From NCBI RefSeq assembly GCF_018069705.1, contig NZ_CP072943.1, positions 2,879,945-2,943,944 on the forward strand: a stretch of DNA of 64,000 nucleotides. The letters are read 5' to 3'. The notes under the pieces were generated by a model. It saw only the letters and a list, made by a program, of their open reading frames with translations. It ran no database searches and was not told the DNA's origin. This document shows, one piece after another, positions 26,944 to 34,975 of the stretch (its first letter is position 1; every line of letters starts with the position of its first letter). The position numbers were made by a program, and so were the translations under genes. Source of the DNA: Aminithiophilus ramosus. Lineage in GTDB: Bacteria > Synergistota > Synergistia > Synergistales > Aminithiophilaceae.

Positions 26944-27977
26944 GGTTCTTCACCCTTTCTTTCCGCTGTTCCGGCGATCTCCATGAGGTCGTTGAGAACG
27001 CCGTAGGCCGTGTCCATCACTTCGGGCCCCTCCTGGGTCAGGACAAGGGGATGCATGAGGTCCGTCTCGATTCTCAGGATGGCGCCGTAGGCATCGACGA
27101 GGGAGAAGGGATCGTCGGCGGCCACCTCTTCGACGGCGACGGACGTTTGGATCGCTCCTTCCCGACGACAGGCCCGGCAGACGAGTTTAAGGCGCCGTCC
27201 TGCGGCAAGGGCTCTGCGGACCTCGCCGACGGAAACCGATCCGATTCCCCTTCGTTCGACGTCGAAGGGCGTCACGTCGGCCTCCATGAGAACGTTGGCC
27301 AGGGCGGCCGTTTTGGCGGCGCCGTCCCAGCCGTCGACGTCGTGGGAGGGATCGGCCTCGGCGATGCCCGCGGCCTGTGCGGCGGCGATGCCCTCTTCCA
27401 GGGAGCCGCCCCGTTCCATGTGACAGAGGATGGCGTTCGTCGTCCCGTTGAGGATCCCTGCGAAGGCCTCGACGCGGCAGCCTCGAAGGGCCACTCGGGC
27501 CATGTTGAAGAGAGGGGCCCCATCCATGACGGACGACTCGAAGAGGAAGCGGACGCCCTGTGTCTCGGCCAGGGCGGCCAGCTTTCTGTAGGCGAAGGCC
27601 ACGGGCCCCTTGTTGGCCGTCACGACATGACGGCCCCGGGCAAGGGCCGAGGCGATGTGAGAGACGGCAGGTTCACCCCTTGCCTCGATGGCGAGGGGCG
27701 AGAGTTCGACGAGGACGTCGTAGTCGAGGTTTCGGCTGGCCTCCAGAGGCGTCATGTCCGTCCGGAGGGGATGACGGGCGTCGAAGCGGCCTGTGGCCTC
27801 CAGCTCGGCCCTGGCCCGGGCGAGATCGACGGCCCCGGCCAGGGAACCCCGGCTGGCGGTGAAAAGGCCGACGACCTCGACGGGAAAGGTTCCCCGCCGG
27901 GAAGGCCACCCCTCGTCGGTGACGATGGCGGCAAGTCTGCGGGCCACGTTGCCGAAGCCCAGGAAGAGAATTTTCAT
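26940..27977 (-). CDS. Homoserine dehydrogenase-family oxidoreductase
   Basis: 345 residues. The N-terminal Rossmann motif is GFGNVARRL (7-15), NKGPVAFAYRKL follows, and the catalytic domain shows SSVMDGAPLFN, GILNGTTNAIL and AEADPSHDVDGWDGAAKTA with the conserved acidic residues and lysine. There is no ACT domain. It interconverts L-homoserine and aspartate semialdehyde in the standard family reaction. In this operon, without threonine synthase or homoserine kinase, it may run toward homoserine oxidation. ATG at 27977 with AAAGGGGGAAG upstream. Confidence 0.9.
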   Translation of the reverse strand: MKILFLGFGNVARRLAAIVTDEGWPSRRGTFPVEVVGLFTASRGSLAGAVDLARARAELEATGRFDARHPLRTDMTPLEASRNLDYDVLVELSPLAIEARGEPAVSHIASALARGRHVVTANKGPVAFAYRKLAALAETQGVRFLFESSVMDGAPLFNMARVALRGCRVEAFAGILNGTTNAILCHMERGGSLEEGIAAAQAAGIAEADPSHDVDGWDGAAKTAALANVLMEADVTPFDVERRGIGSVSVGEVRRALAAGRRLKLVCRACRREGAIQTSVAVEEVAADDPFSLVDAYGAILRIETDLMHPLVLTQEGPEVMDTAYGVLNDLMEIAGTAERKGEEP

Positions 27978-27997
27978 CTCCGTCTTCCCCCTTTCCG

Positions 27998-29167
27998 TCA
28001 GTCTCTCATCGCCTCCCGCACGGCTTTCGACAGAGAGGCCAGACCGTCCTCGAGCTCCTCTTCGAGGGGCCAGCCGTAGCCGATGCGCATGTGGCGTCGA
28101 TCCATCTCGAACCAGTGGCCGGGCCCCACGTAGGTGCCGTATTTCTCGTTGAGGATCCGGTAGAAGGCGTCGATGTCGACGGGCAGGTCCGGACGGATCC
28201 GGGGAAAGCAGACGCAGCCGCCGGCAGGTCGGACCCATTCGAAATGGCCCTCGCCCTCCATCCACGTCCTGACGCGGTCGAAGGCTCTGGCGATGCGCCC
28301 GTCGTTTTCGGGAAGCCACGTCCGACGCTGCGCGAGGGCATGGAAGGCCACGGTCTCATCGAGGACGCTGCCGCAGATGCCGATCTGCTCCTTGCCGCAG
28401 AGGAACCGTTCCATCAGCTCCCGGTTCCGGCAGGCGATCCACCCCGTGCGGATGCCCGGAATGCCGTAGGTTTTCGAGAGGGAGGAAACGCTGACGACGC
28501 GGTCGCTGAGGGAGGCAGCCACGGGAAGGGGACGGCCGAAGGCCATTTCCCTGTAGGTCTCGTCGAGAAGCAGGAGAGAGCCTCGGCTCTCCACGAGGGC
28601 GATCAGTTCCTTCAGCTCGCCCTCGGTGAAGGTGACGCCTGTGGGATTGTGAGGGGCGGTAAGGCTGACATATTTCGTTTCGGGGCCGATGAGACGGGCC
28701 AGACGCCCCATGTCGAGGCGGAAGCCCTCTTCGAAAGTCAGGTCGAGGAAGGAGATGGAGGCACCGATGGCCCGGGGAGTCTCGATGTTGGTGGCGTAGT
28801 TGGGACGGGCCACGACGAGGTGATCGCCCCTCTCGAGAAGGGCCGTGGCGATGATGAAAAGGGCCGCCGAGGCTCCGGCCGTGACGAGAATGTCGTCGCC
28901 TTCAAGACGGCTCATTTCGGCGATGGCATCCCGCAGACGGCGATCGCCCCGGTGATCGGGATAGGGAAGAAGAAGGTCGTCGAGGACGACGCCCAGATCC
29001 TTCAGCGAACGGTCCCTGACGGAGCTCTCCGTCAGGTTGTTCTTGATGCGGTCATAGCCGAGCTGCTCCGGCGATTCTTTCTCGATGGCCATGCGGATGT
29101 AGCGCAAGGGAAATCCCTCCTGACGGTCGAAGAAGGCCAAAGACAGCGGCCTTTCGCGGAGCCTCAC
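27998..29167 (-). CDS. PLP-dependent aminotransferase (capreomycidine synthase/aspartate aminotransferase-like)
   Basis: 389 residues, fold-type I. It has TAGASAALFIIATALL (cofactor-phosphate region), APHNPTGV at about 171-178, LLDETYREM near 200-208 and the PLP lysine K232 in SLSKTYGIPGIRTGW, plus MRIGYGWP as the C-terminal carboxylate Arg. The start is GTG at 29167, overlapping the upstream stop (GTGA). The amino-acid substrate is not deducible. Confidence 0.87.
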   Translation of the reverse strand: MRLRERPLSLAFFDRQEGFPLRYIRMAIEKESPEQLGYDRIKNNLTESSVRDRSLKDLGVVLDDLLLPYPDHRGDRRLRDAIAEMSRLEGDDILVTAGASAALFIIATALLERGDHLVVARPNYATNIETPRAIGASISFLDLTFEEGFRLDMGRLARLIGPETKYVSLTAPHNPTGVTFTEGELKELIALVESRGSLLLLDETYREMAFGRPLPVAASLSDRVVSVSSLSKTYGIPGIRTGWIACRNRELMERFLCGKEQIGICGSVLDETVAFHALAQRRTWLPENDGRIARAFDRVRTWMEGEGHFEWVRPAGGCVCFPRIRPDLPVDIDAFYRILNEKYGTYVGPGHWFEMDRRHMRIGYGWPLEEELEDGLASLSKAVREAMRD

Positions 29168-30159
29168 ATGTCGACGACGACGCCGACGCCTCTTTCCTCG
29201 GCCCGGCGAAGGGCCAGGTCGGCGGTGACGATGTCCTGAAGGGCCATGCCCGTGCTGTCGAAAAGGGTCACGTCGTCGTCGGACCGCCTTCCTGCGGCCC
29301 GCCCCAGGAGGACCGCTCCGATCTCCGTCACCGCGTCGGGACCGATGAGGCCCCGTTCGAAGGCCCGCCGGACCTCGCCGTGGTCGAGGGTCTGAGCCCG
29401 GGAGTCGACGAAGAGGGAGGCCCGGGCCGCCAGAGCCTCGTCGAGTTCGCCCTTGTCCTTCGAGTCGGCCCCGATGGCGTTGACGTGCGTCCCCGGCCTC
29501 ACCCAGTCGGCATCGATGAAGGGCTCCCGGGCGGGGGTGCAGGTGACGACGACGTCGGCCTCGGAGACGGCCTCCGCCAGGGCGCCCCAGGGAGCGACGG
29601 ACAGAAGGAGGCGGGGAAAGCGAGACCTCATCTCCTCGACGTAGAGACCGTTCATCCTCTCGTCGGGGCTCGTGACGGCCACCTCCTTCAGCTCCGGCAG
29701 GACCTCGACGAGTCCCTCCAGCTGAGCCCTGCCCTGGGCCCCGGCGCCGGCGATGAGGGCCCGTCGGCTGTCGCGGCGGGCCAGGGTGCGGGCACCGAGG
29801 GCCCCGGCCGCGCCGGTGCGCAGATTCGTCAGAGCCATGCCGTCGACGATGCCCAGGGGCACGCCCCTTTCGGAGCTCATGACCAGGACCAGACCGGCCA
29901 GGGCCGGCAGCCCCCGCAGAAGGGGGTTGTCGGCGACCCAGGAGACGACTTTGAGGCCGAAAAGCCCCGCCCCCTCCATGTGGCCCGATTTGATGTCCAT
30001 GTCGCGACGGCCCGCCTCGAAATCGTGATAGATCGTCGGCCAGAGAGAGGCCTGACCGTCGCTGTAGAGACGATAGGCCCTCTCGACGCAGTCGACGGCG
30101 TCGGCCATGGAGACGAGAGAACCCACCTGAGCGGCGTTGAGAACGCGCATGCGATACAT
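29164..30159 (-). CDS. Ornithine cyclodeaminase/mu-crystallin family protein
   Basis: 331 residues. Features are MDIKSGHMEG, a substrate lysine in FGLKVVSWV (K70), RTGAAGALGA, the Rossmann motif GAGAQG (138-143), VTCTPAREPFI and VNAIGADSKDKGELD. Family members include ornithine cyclodeaminase, alanine dehydrogenase, ketimine reductases and the imine reductases BhcD and EutC. It is the first gene of the six-gene operon. With the dehydratase-like gene two positions on, I favour an imine-reductase role over ornithine cyclisation. The ATG at 30159 has GAGGGGG nine bases upstream; an ATG three codons later is possible. Confidence 0.88.
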   Translation of the reverse strand: MYRMRVLNAAQVGSLVSMADAVDCVERAYRLYSDGQASLWPTIYHDFEAGRRDMDIKSGHMEGAGLFGLKVVSWVADNPLLRGLPALAGLVLVMSSERGVPLGIVDGMALTNLRTGAAGALGARTLARRDSRRALIAGAGAQGRAQLEGLVEVLPELKEVAVTSPDERMNGLYVEEMRSRFPRLLLSVAPWGALAEAVSEADVVVTCTPAREPFIDADWVRPGTHVNAIGADSKDKGELDEALAARASLFVDSRAQTLDHGEVRRAFERGLIGPDAVTEIGAVLLGRAAGRRSDDDVTLFDSTGMALQDIVTADLALRRAEERGVGVVVDM

Positions 30160-30174
30160 GATCTGCCCCCTCGC

Positions 30175-30222
30175 AACTGAATTCAGTGAATTCAGTTTAG
30201 CCCTCCCCCTCGATCCTGTAAA
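30175..30222 (-). promoter_or_regulatory. Promoter and palindromic operator of the six-gene operon
   Basis: Minus-strand TTTACA (30222-30217) and TAAACT (30199-30194) are 17 bases apart. A 23-base palindrome (30175-30197; arms AACTGAATTCA / TGAATTCAGTT around one central base) overlaps the -10 and the start site. Size and symmetry suit a GntR/FCD dimer, and the gntR gene closes the operon. Confidence 0.8.
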
Positions 30223-30240
30223 GCCGCCGGCAACGACGGA

Positions 30241-30273
30241 ACGAGGGGCCCGGCACGAAGCCGGACCCCTCGT
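30241..30273 (-). terminator. Hairpin after the coiled-coil membrane protein gene
   Basis: Arms ACGAGGGG-CCGGC / GCCGG-CCCCTCGT with one mismatch and an ACGAA loop; only a short T-rich stretch follows on the minus strand. Confidence 0.6.
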
Positions 30274-30299
30274 CGAAAGGAACGGAAAGCGAAACCGTC

Positions 30300-30749
30300 T
30301 CAGTTCGTCGGGGCGGGCGCGGGCTCGGCCTTGGGGGCCATGAGGCTCTTGAGGAGCTCGGCGTTGCGCTGAAGCTCCTTGTCGAGAACGCCCGAGAGAT
30401 GACGGATGCTCTCGTCGGCGGCGGCGTCACGGCCGGCCACCTGCCGCTGGGCCTCCACATGGGCGGCCATGGCCTGAAGGGCCTCCTGATTGGCGATCAG
30501 GGCCGCCTCGAGCCTTTCAAGGCCTCCGGCAAGCTCTTCGACCTGAGCCGCGTTCCCGTCGAGAGCGGCGTTGATGCGATCTTCCATGCTCCCCAGACGG
30601 AAGATGACGGCCGAGAAAAGGGCCAGGCAGAGAATGACGAGAAAGGCCATGAACATGACGCGCTCCATGGGGCGCCCCGTTCCCGGCTCTCCCTCTCCAC
30701 CACCGCAAAGTCCGAGTTTTTTGCCCAGGGCCTCAAGCTGATCCCACAT
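30300..30749 (-). CDS. Small membrane protein with a coiled coil, unknown
   Basis: 149 residues. A short cytoplasmic N-terminus is followed by one membrane helix at about 29-50 (VMFMAFLVILCLALFSAVIF) and then a heptad-patterned helix from about 55 to 135 with EELAGGLERLEAALIANQEAL. The tail is rich in Pro/Ala. I do not recognise the family; the layout resembles membrane-tethered coiled-coil adaptor proteins. ATG at 30749 with GAGGAGG upstream; monocistronic and divergent from the SPFH gene. Confidence 0.7.
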   Translation of the reverse strand: MWDQLEALGKKLGLCGGGEGEPGTGRPMERVMFMAFLVILCLALFSAVIFRLGSMEDRINAALDGNAAQVEELAGGLERLEAALIANQEALQAMAAHVEAQRQVAGRDAAADESIRHLSGVLDKELQRNAELLKSLMAPKAEPAPAPTN

Positions 30750-30910
30750 TTAAGATCCTCCTCTCAATTCGAAAAAGAGCGATAAAGCCTCGCAGATAGA
30801 ATAGTGGAAAAAAGGGCTTCTGCCAAGGAGCGGCGCCCCGATCCCCTCGGGATTTCCCCAGCCCCTTCGAGGCGTATAATGGGGCATATCGCCCAAAGGG
30901 GAGATGGCTC

Positions 30911-32239
30911 GTGGCTGTCGTTAAAGTCGTTGAGTACAACGGACCCGATCCGCATGAGGCCCTGGCCTGGAAGTTCGTCGACGGCAGCGGCCGCTCCGAC
31001 GAGCTGGGGACGTGGACGCAGCTCGTCGTCCGCGAGGGACAGCAGGCCCTGCTTTTCAGGGACGGCAGGGCTTTGGACCTTTTCGGCCCCGGAAGACACA
31101 CGCTGAGCACGGACAACATCCCCCTGCTGCGGGATTTCGTCAGCCTGCCCTTCGGCGGGAAATCGCCGTTCAAGGCCGAGATCTGGTACATCAACACCGT
31201 CCACTCCCTCGACGTCAAGTGGGGAACGACGAGTCCCATTCAGATCCAGGACCCCCGTTACGGGGTCTTTCTGCCCGTCAGGGCCTACGGCCAGTTCGGC
31301 ATCCGCGTCGACGACGGGCGCAAGTTTCTCGTCAAGCTCGTCGGAGCCGCCAAGGCCTTCGACAGGGAGGCTCTCGTCGGCCACTTCCGAGGTCTTCTGG
31401 TGAGCCGCATCAAAGATCTCATCTCGACGTTCATCGTCGTCGAGAAGCGGAGCATCCTGGAGCTGAACGCCCACCTCAACGCGATCTCGGCCCACATGGA
31501 GACGACGCTCGCCCCGGCCCTCGAAACCTTCGGTCTGACCCTGGTCAACTTCTTCGTCACCTCCGTCAACGTGCCCGAGGAGGACCCGGCCGTCGCCCAG
31601 CTCAAGAGCGCCCTGGCCCGACGGGCCGAGCTGGAGATTCTGGGGACGGACTACCGTCAGCAGCGCTCCTTCGACGTCCTCGACAGGGCCGCCGCCAACG
31701 AGGGCGGAGGCGGGACGATGCAGGCGGGAATGGGACTCGGCATGGGGTTCGGCATCGGAGGCGCCCTGGGGGCGTCGGCCCGGGATCTGGCCGGCGACCT
31801 GACCGTCGCCGACGTGCAGCCCTGCCCGGCCTGCGGCACGGACAACGCCAGGGGAGCCGCCTTCTGCTCCCGCTGCGGCCAAAGCCTGCAAAAGGCCCGG
31901 ACGGGACGGTGCAGCGCCTGCTCGGCTCCCCTTCAGCCCGAAGCCACCTTCTGTCCGGCCTGCGGAAGGGCCCTGAGGCGCTGTGCCTCCTGCGGCAGCG
32001 ACGTGCCCGACGGCTCGGCGCGCTGCCCCGACTGCGGCGCCCCTCAGCCGATACCCTGCCCCCACTGTCAGGCCCCCGTCACGGAGGAGATGCGCTTCTG
32101 CCCCCGCTGCGGAAAGGCCCTGACGGAGAGCTGCCCCGGCTGCGGAAAGGCCCTGACGGAGAGCTGCCCCGGCTGCGGAACGCCCCTTCCCCGGGAGGCC
32201 CTTTTCTGCCCCCGCTGCGGCCACAAGGTCCGAGACTGA
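30911..32239 (+). CDS. SPFH-domain protein with C-terminal zinc ribbons (YdjI-like)
   Basis: 442 residues. An SPFH/band-7-like domain spans about 20-260 (LVVREGQQALLFRDG, GPGRHTLSTDNIP, PVRAYGQFGIRVDD). A glycine-rich linker follows, then from about residue 300 to the end at least five CxxC...CxxC zinc-ribbon units. Proteins of this kind occur in bacterial stress operons and associate with membranes. The start is GTG at 30911 with GGGGAG seven bases upstream; a TATAAT at 30875-30880 is a likely -10. The ribbons include an exact 33-base tandem duplication. It heads a three-gene set with a membrane protein and a zinc-ribbon/DUF4234 protein. Confidence 0.85.
   Translation: MAVVKVVEYNGPDPHEALAWKFVDGSGRSDELGTWTQLVVREGQQALLFRDGRALDLFGPGRHTLSTDNIPLLRDFVSLPFGGKSPFKAEIWYINTVHSLDVKWGTTSPIQIQDPRYGVFLPVRAYGQFGIRVDDGRKFLVKLVGAAKAFDREALVGHFRGLLVSRIKDLISTFIVVEKRSILELNAHLNAISAHMETTLAPALETFGLTLVNFFVTSVNVPEEDPAVAQLKSALARRAELEILGTDYRQQRSFDVLDRAAANEGGGGTMQAGMGLGMGFGIGGALGASARDLAGDLTVADVQPCPACGTDNARGAAFCSRCGQSLQKARTGRCSACSAPLQPEATFCPACGRALRRCASCGSDVPDGSARCPDCGAPQPIPCPHCQAPVTEEMRFCPRCGKALTESCPGCGKALTESCPGCGTPLPREALFCPRCGHKVRD
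32107..32172 (+). repeat. Exact 33-bp tandem duplication inside the zinc-ribbon region
   Basis: Two identical copies (32107-32139 and 32140-32172) code for CGKALTESCPG twice, adding one half-ribbon while keeping frame. Confidence 0.95.
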
Positions 32240-32255
32240 CCGGGAGGTCCTCACG

Positions 32256-32978
32256 ATGGCACGAAACCGTCGATTCAACTGGATCCTGCTCTTCATGGCC
32301 CTCGTCGTTTTGGCGGCGATGGCCACGGTCCTCTTCGTCACCCATCCCTCCGAGGAGAGGACGAGCTCTTTCTGGGTCACCCTCGCCTTCCTCTCCCTGG
32401 CCGTCGTCGTCACCTTCGCCGCCGCCGCCCTGCAGAACAGCCTCGACCTCGACGGGAAGAACCTTCCTCTGCCCCTGTTCATGGGGCTGACGTCGATCGT
32501 CGTCGTCTACGATCTCTTCGTCGCCGCCACCCCCCTTCTGCTCTGGAAGGGCCTCGGCCTGTCGCCGACGACCTACGTCCTGACCCACATCGTGGGGCTG
32601 GCCCTCTTCCTCGTCCTGGGCGGCTCGGCTCTCATGGCCTCCCTGGCCTCGACGGAGCGGGCGGAGCGGGGACAGGGCGGCTCGACCGCCTTCGCCCGTC
32701 GTGCCGACGAGGCCAGGGAGCTCTCCCGAAGGGCCGCGTCATGCGGTGACGACGCCCTGGCCCGCGCATGGGAGAAGGCCGCAGAGGGCCTCCTCTACGC
32801 CGATCCGATGGGCACGGAAGGTTCCGCATCGCTGGAGGGCTCCCTCGACCAGACCCTGACCGACGCCCTGGCCCTCGATCTCGGCGGCGAGGGGGCCAGG
32901 AAGACCTCCCGGCTCCTGGCCCAGACCCTTTCGGAGAACCTTCTCCGCCGCAGGGCCCTGCTTCTGCGCGAAAAATGA
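32256..32978 (+). CDS. Membrane protein, unknown, in the SPFH module
   Basis: 240 residues with four hydrophobic segments in the first 130 residues (FNWILLFMALVVLAAMATVL, VTLAFLSLAVVVTFAAAAL, FMGLTSIVVVYDLFVAATPL, VLTHIVGLALFLVLGGSAL). A soluble, helical, alanine-rich cytoplasmic tail follows. No family recognised. It starts 16 bases after the SPFH gene and probably forms a membrane complex with it. Confidence 0.75.
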   Translation: MARNRRFNWILLFMALVVLAAMATVLFVTHPSEERTSSFWVTLAFLSLAVVVTFAAAALQNSLDLDGKNLPLPLFMGLTSIVVVYDLFVAATPLLLWKGLGLSPTTYVLTHIVGLALFLVLGGSALMASLASTERAERGQGGSTAFARRADEARELSRRAASCGDDALARAWEKAAEGLLYADPMGTEGSASLEGSLDQTLTDALALDLGGEGARKTSRLLAQTLSENLLRRRALLLREK

Positions 32979-32998
32979 CGTTGAAAGGAGCTCCCCCC

Positions 32999-33616
32999 AT
33001 GGATCAGGAAAGGCCCTCTTCTGCCCCCGTCGCGTGCCGCTCCTGCGGCGCCGACAACCCCGCCGATTCGACGTACTGCGCCTATTGCGGCAGCCTTTTG
33101 CCTCGGCCGGAAAAAGAGGAGGCGCAAAGGCCCGACGATCGAGAAGGCTCCGTCGGGGCCGGTCCCATCGGACGACGGTTTTCCGCGCCCAAGGCGGGCT
33201 TCAAGCGCATCTCCGTCGCCTGGTTCCTCGTCCTCTCCGTCGTCACGCTGGGCATCTACCCGTCGCTGTGGGTCTTCCTGCGCCGCCGGGACTTCAACTC
33301 CCTGTCCTCGACGGAGAAGCTCTCCGACGTCGTCGCCGTCCTCCCCCTGGGCGTGACCTTGCTCGCCTTCGCCACCGGCTCCTCCCTGGGGGAGAACGGA
33401 CAGGGGGGGATCAACTTGGTCTGCCTCGGCCTCTGGATCTGGATCGCCTTCAAAATGCGGACCATGCTCCGCGACCACGTGGCCGGCATCGCCCCCGACT
33501 ACGCCGCGACCAACGTGGCCCCCTCCCCCCTGTGGACCGTCCTCTTCACGTCGGCCTACATCCAGCACCAGATCAACCGCCTCATCGACGCCGATATCCT
33601 GCGACGGACGAACTGA
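32999..33616 (+). CDS. Zinc-ribbon plus DUF4234 membrane protein
   Basis: 205 residues. An N-terminal ribbon CRSCGADNPADSTYCAYCGS binds zinc, a charged linker follows, then three to four membrane segments with the DUF4234-like pattern LSVVTLGIYPSLWVFLRRRDFN. The ATG at 32999 has AAAGGAG upstream; an ATG at 32975 that overlaps the previous stop is less likely. It completes the SPFH module. Confidence 0.8.
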   Translation: MDQERPSSAPVACRSCGADNPADSTYCAYCGSLLPRPEKEEAQRPDDREGSVGAGPIGRRFSAPKAGFKRISVAWFLVLSVVTLGIYPSLWVFLRRRDFNSLSSTEKLSDVVAVLPLGVTLLAFATGSSLGENGQGGINLVCLGLWIWIAFKMRTMLRDHVAGIAPDYAATNVAPSPLWTVLFTSAYIQHQINRLIDADILRRTN

Positions 33617-33618
33617 AG

Positions 33619-33687
33619 GACGCGAAAAGGGCGGAAGAAGGGGGGGAAGGCCAGGCCTTCCCCCCCTTCTTCCGCCCTTTTCGCGTC
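33619..33687. terminator. 34-bp perfect inverted repeat between convergent operons
   Basis: Arms 33619-33652 and 33654-33687 are perfectly complementary with one central base. The repeat starts three bases after the DUF4234 stop and ends six bases before the CsgG-like stop on the other strand. There is no T run. It is probably a bidirectional transcript end. Confidence 0.85.
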
Positions 33688-33692
33688 GCGCC

Positions 33693-34178
33693 TCAGGAAC
33701 CGGTCAGTTCCAGGACGATCTGGTCGGCCAGAAGACGCGCGGCCTCGAAAAGCCCCTCCTGGCCATCGGCGCTCGTCGTCTCGAATCCCACGAGAGCCAC
33801 GGCGCTCTCGACGTCGACGAGGCGTGCCGAGAGGGTATAGAGGCCGCCCGCGGCGTTGACGGAGCCGACGAGGACGTAGCGTGCCCCCAGATGGCGCCCC
33901 ACCTTGACGGCCGTGGCGTCGTCGACGAGGCCCGAGAGGTTGAGGCGCTGCTCGGCGGCGACGGCCGCGACCTGGGACGATTCGACGACGGTCCAATGGG
34001 GCTCCTCGGAAAGCCGCCCCCGAAGCTGCTCGGCCACGGCTCCTCCCAGGAAAAAGGGGCAGCCGACGGCGCGGAAGTCCGTCACGGCCAGGGTCATCTC
34101 GGCCCGAGCCGGAGCGCCGACCGCCGCGAGAGCCAGGACGGCGGCCAGAATGACGAGAAGCCTTCTCACGGACGACAT
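33693..34178 (-). CDS. Secreted CsgG/FlgO-like protein
   Basis: 161 residues. A signal peptide (RRLLVILAAVLALAAVGAPARA) is followed by a compact CsgG-like domain: MTLAVTDFRAVG, then VVESSQVAAVAAEQRLNLSG, GARYVLVGSV and SARLVDVESAVAL. This is the core of CsgG, LpoB and FlgO, periplasmic or outer-membrane proteins that form channels or support flagella. No lipobox Cys follows the signal. It is the last gene of an eight-gene secreted-protein operon and a paralogue of the gene at 34976-36121. Confidence 0.8.
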   Translation of the reverse strand: MSSVRRLLVILAAVLALAAVGAPARAEMTLAVTDFRAVGCPFFLGGAVAEQLRGRLSEEPHWTVVESSQVAAVAAEQRLNLSGLVDDATAVKVGRHLGARYVLVGSVNAAGGLYTLSARLVDVESAVALVGFETTSADGQEGLFEAARLLADQIVLELTGS

Positions 34179-34209
34179 CGGTCGTCCCCCTTTCGAAGGG
34201 CCCTGCGCC

Positions 34210-34938
34210 TCAGACGGAGGCGAGGAAGAAGAGACGGGCCACGCCGCCGAGCTCGGTCTGGAGCCTGGCCACGGCGTCCTGGAGTCCCTGGACCTCTCCG
34301 TCGACGAAGATCTTTCCCGAGGCGAAGGAGAGCTCGGCCAGGACCTCCTTGGCGCGGGCCTGGTCATCTTCGTTGATGAAGGCCCTGGCCTTGTGGAAGC
34401 GGAGAACGTCGCGCAGCTTGGTCTTCCCCGCCAGAAGGCCCTTGCCGTCGCGGACGAGGAGCTGATCGGTGACGAGATCCCCTCCCAGGCGTTCCTCGAT
34501 CCAGAGGATGATCTCCGAGTCACCCTCGCGCCCCGCGTGGTAGGCCAGCTCGGAGGCCGCCAGGGTGCGCAGTTTCTCCACGTCGCCCCAGAAGGAGACG
34601 GTCCTGTCGAAGGCCCTGTCGAGGACCTCGGACAGAAGGGCCTTGCCCTTCCGGTACTGACCGCTTCGCATGTAGCTGGCGCCGACCATGTAGGCCAGGT
34701 CGGCGTTGGCCGCCGTGACCTGAGTCACCAGGGCCTCGGCGTCGGCCAGAGCCTTCCCCCCGAGGGATCCCTGGGAGGTGAAGCGGGGGATGGCCTTCTC
34801 CGTCTGCTGCCGGGTGGTCGCATCGGACGACGAACCGCCGTCGCCGCCGCCGCCTCAACCGAAGGCCGAGGCGGTGACGAGAAGAAAGACCAGGCCCGTC
34901 AGGAAGGCGACGATCGCGCTCTTTCTCGTTCTCTTCAT
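34210..34938 (-). pseudogene. Lipoprotein-like gene with in-frame TGA at the lipobox cysteine
   Basis: From ATG 34938 the frame reads a basic start, a hydrophobic segment (FLTGLVFLLVTASAFG, to residue 27), then TGA at 34857-34855, then GGGGDGGSSSD and about 200 more residues in the same frame with no other stop. TGA stands exactly where a lipobox Cys is expected (SAFG-C-GGGG) and differs from TGC/TGT by one base. The rest has alpha-helical TPR-like repeats (ADLAYMVGASYMRSGQYRKGKALL). It may be a nonsense mutation, a sequencing error, or selenocysteine. A 7-bp hairpin (34845-34839 with 34832-34826) begins nine bases after the TGA. A GTG at 34728 could start a leaderless fragment. Downstream genes remain tightly packed. 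Confidence 0.7.
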
Positions 34939-34975
34939 GGTTCGATTCCCCTTTCCTCCCCACTCGTGCTCCCTC

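Noticed and set aside
24171..26953. Long minus frames seeming to fuse the GntR, aminotransferase and dehydratase genes
   Set aside because: Family boundaries and ATGA/TAGTG overlaps show separate genes; the extra parts are frame shadows.
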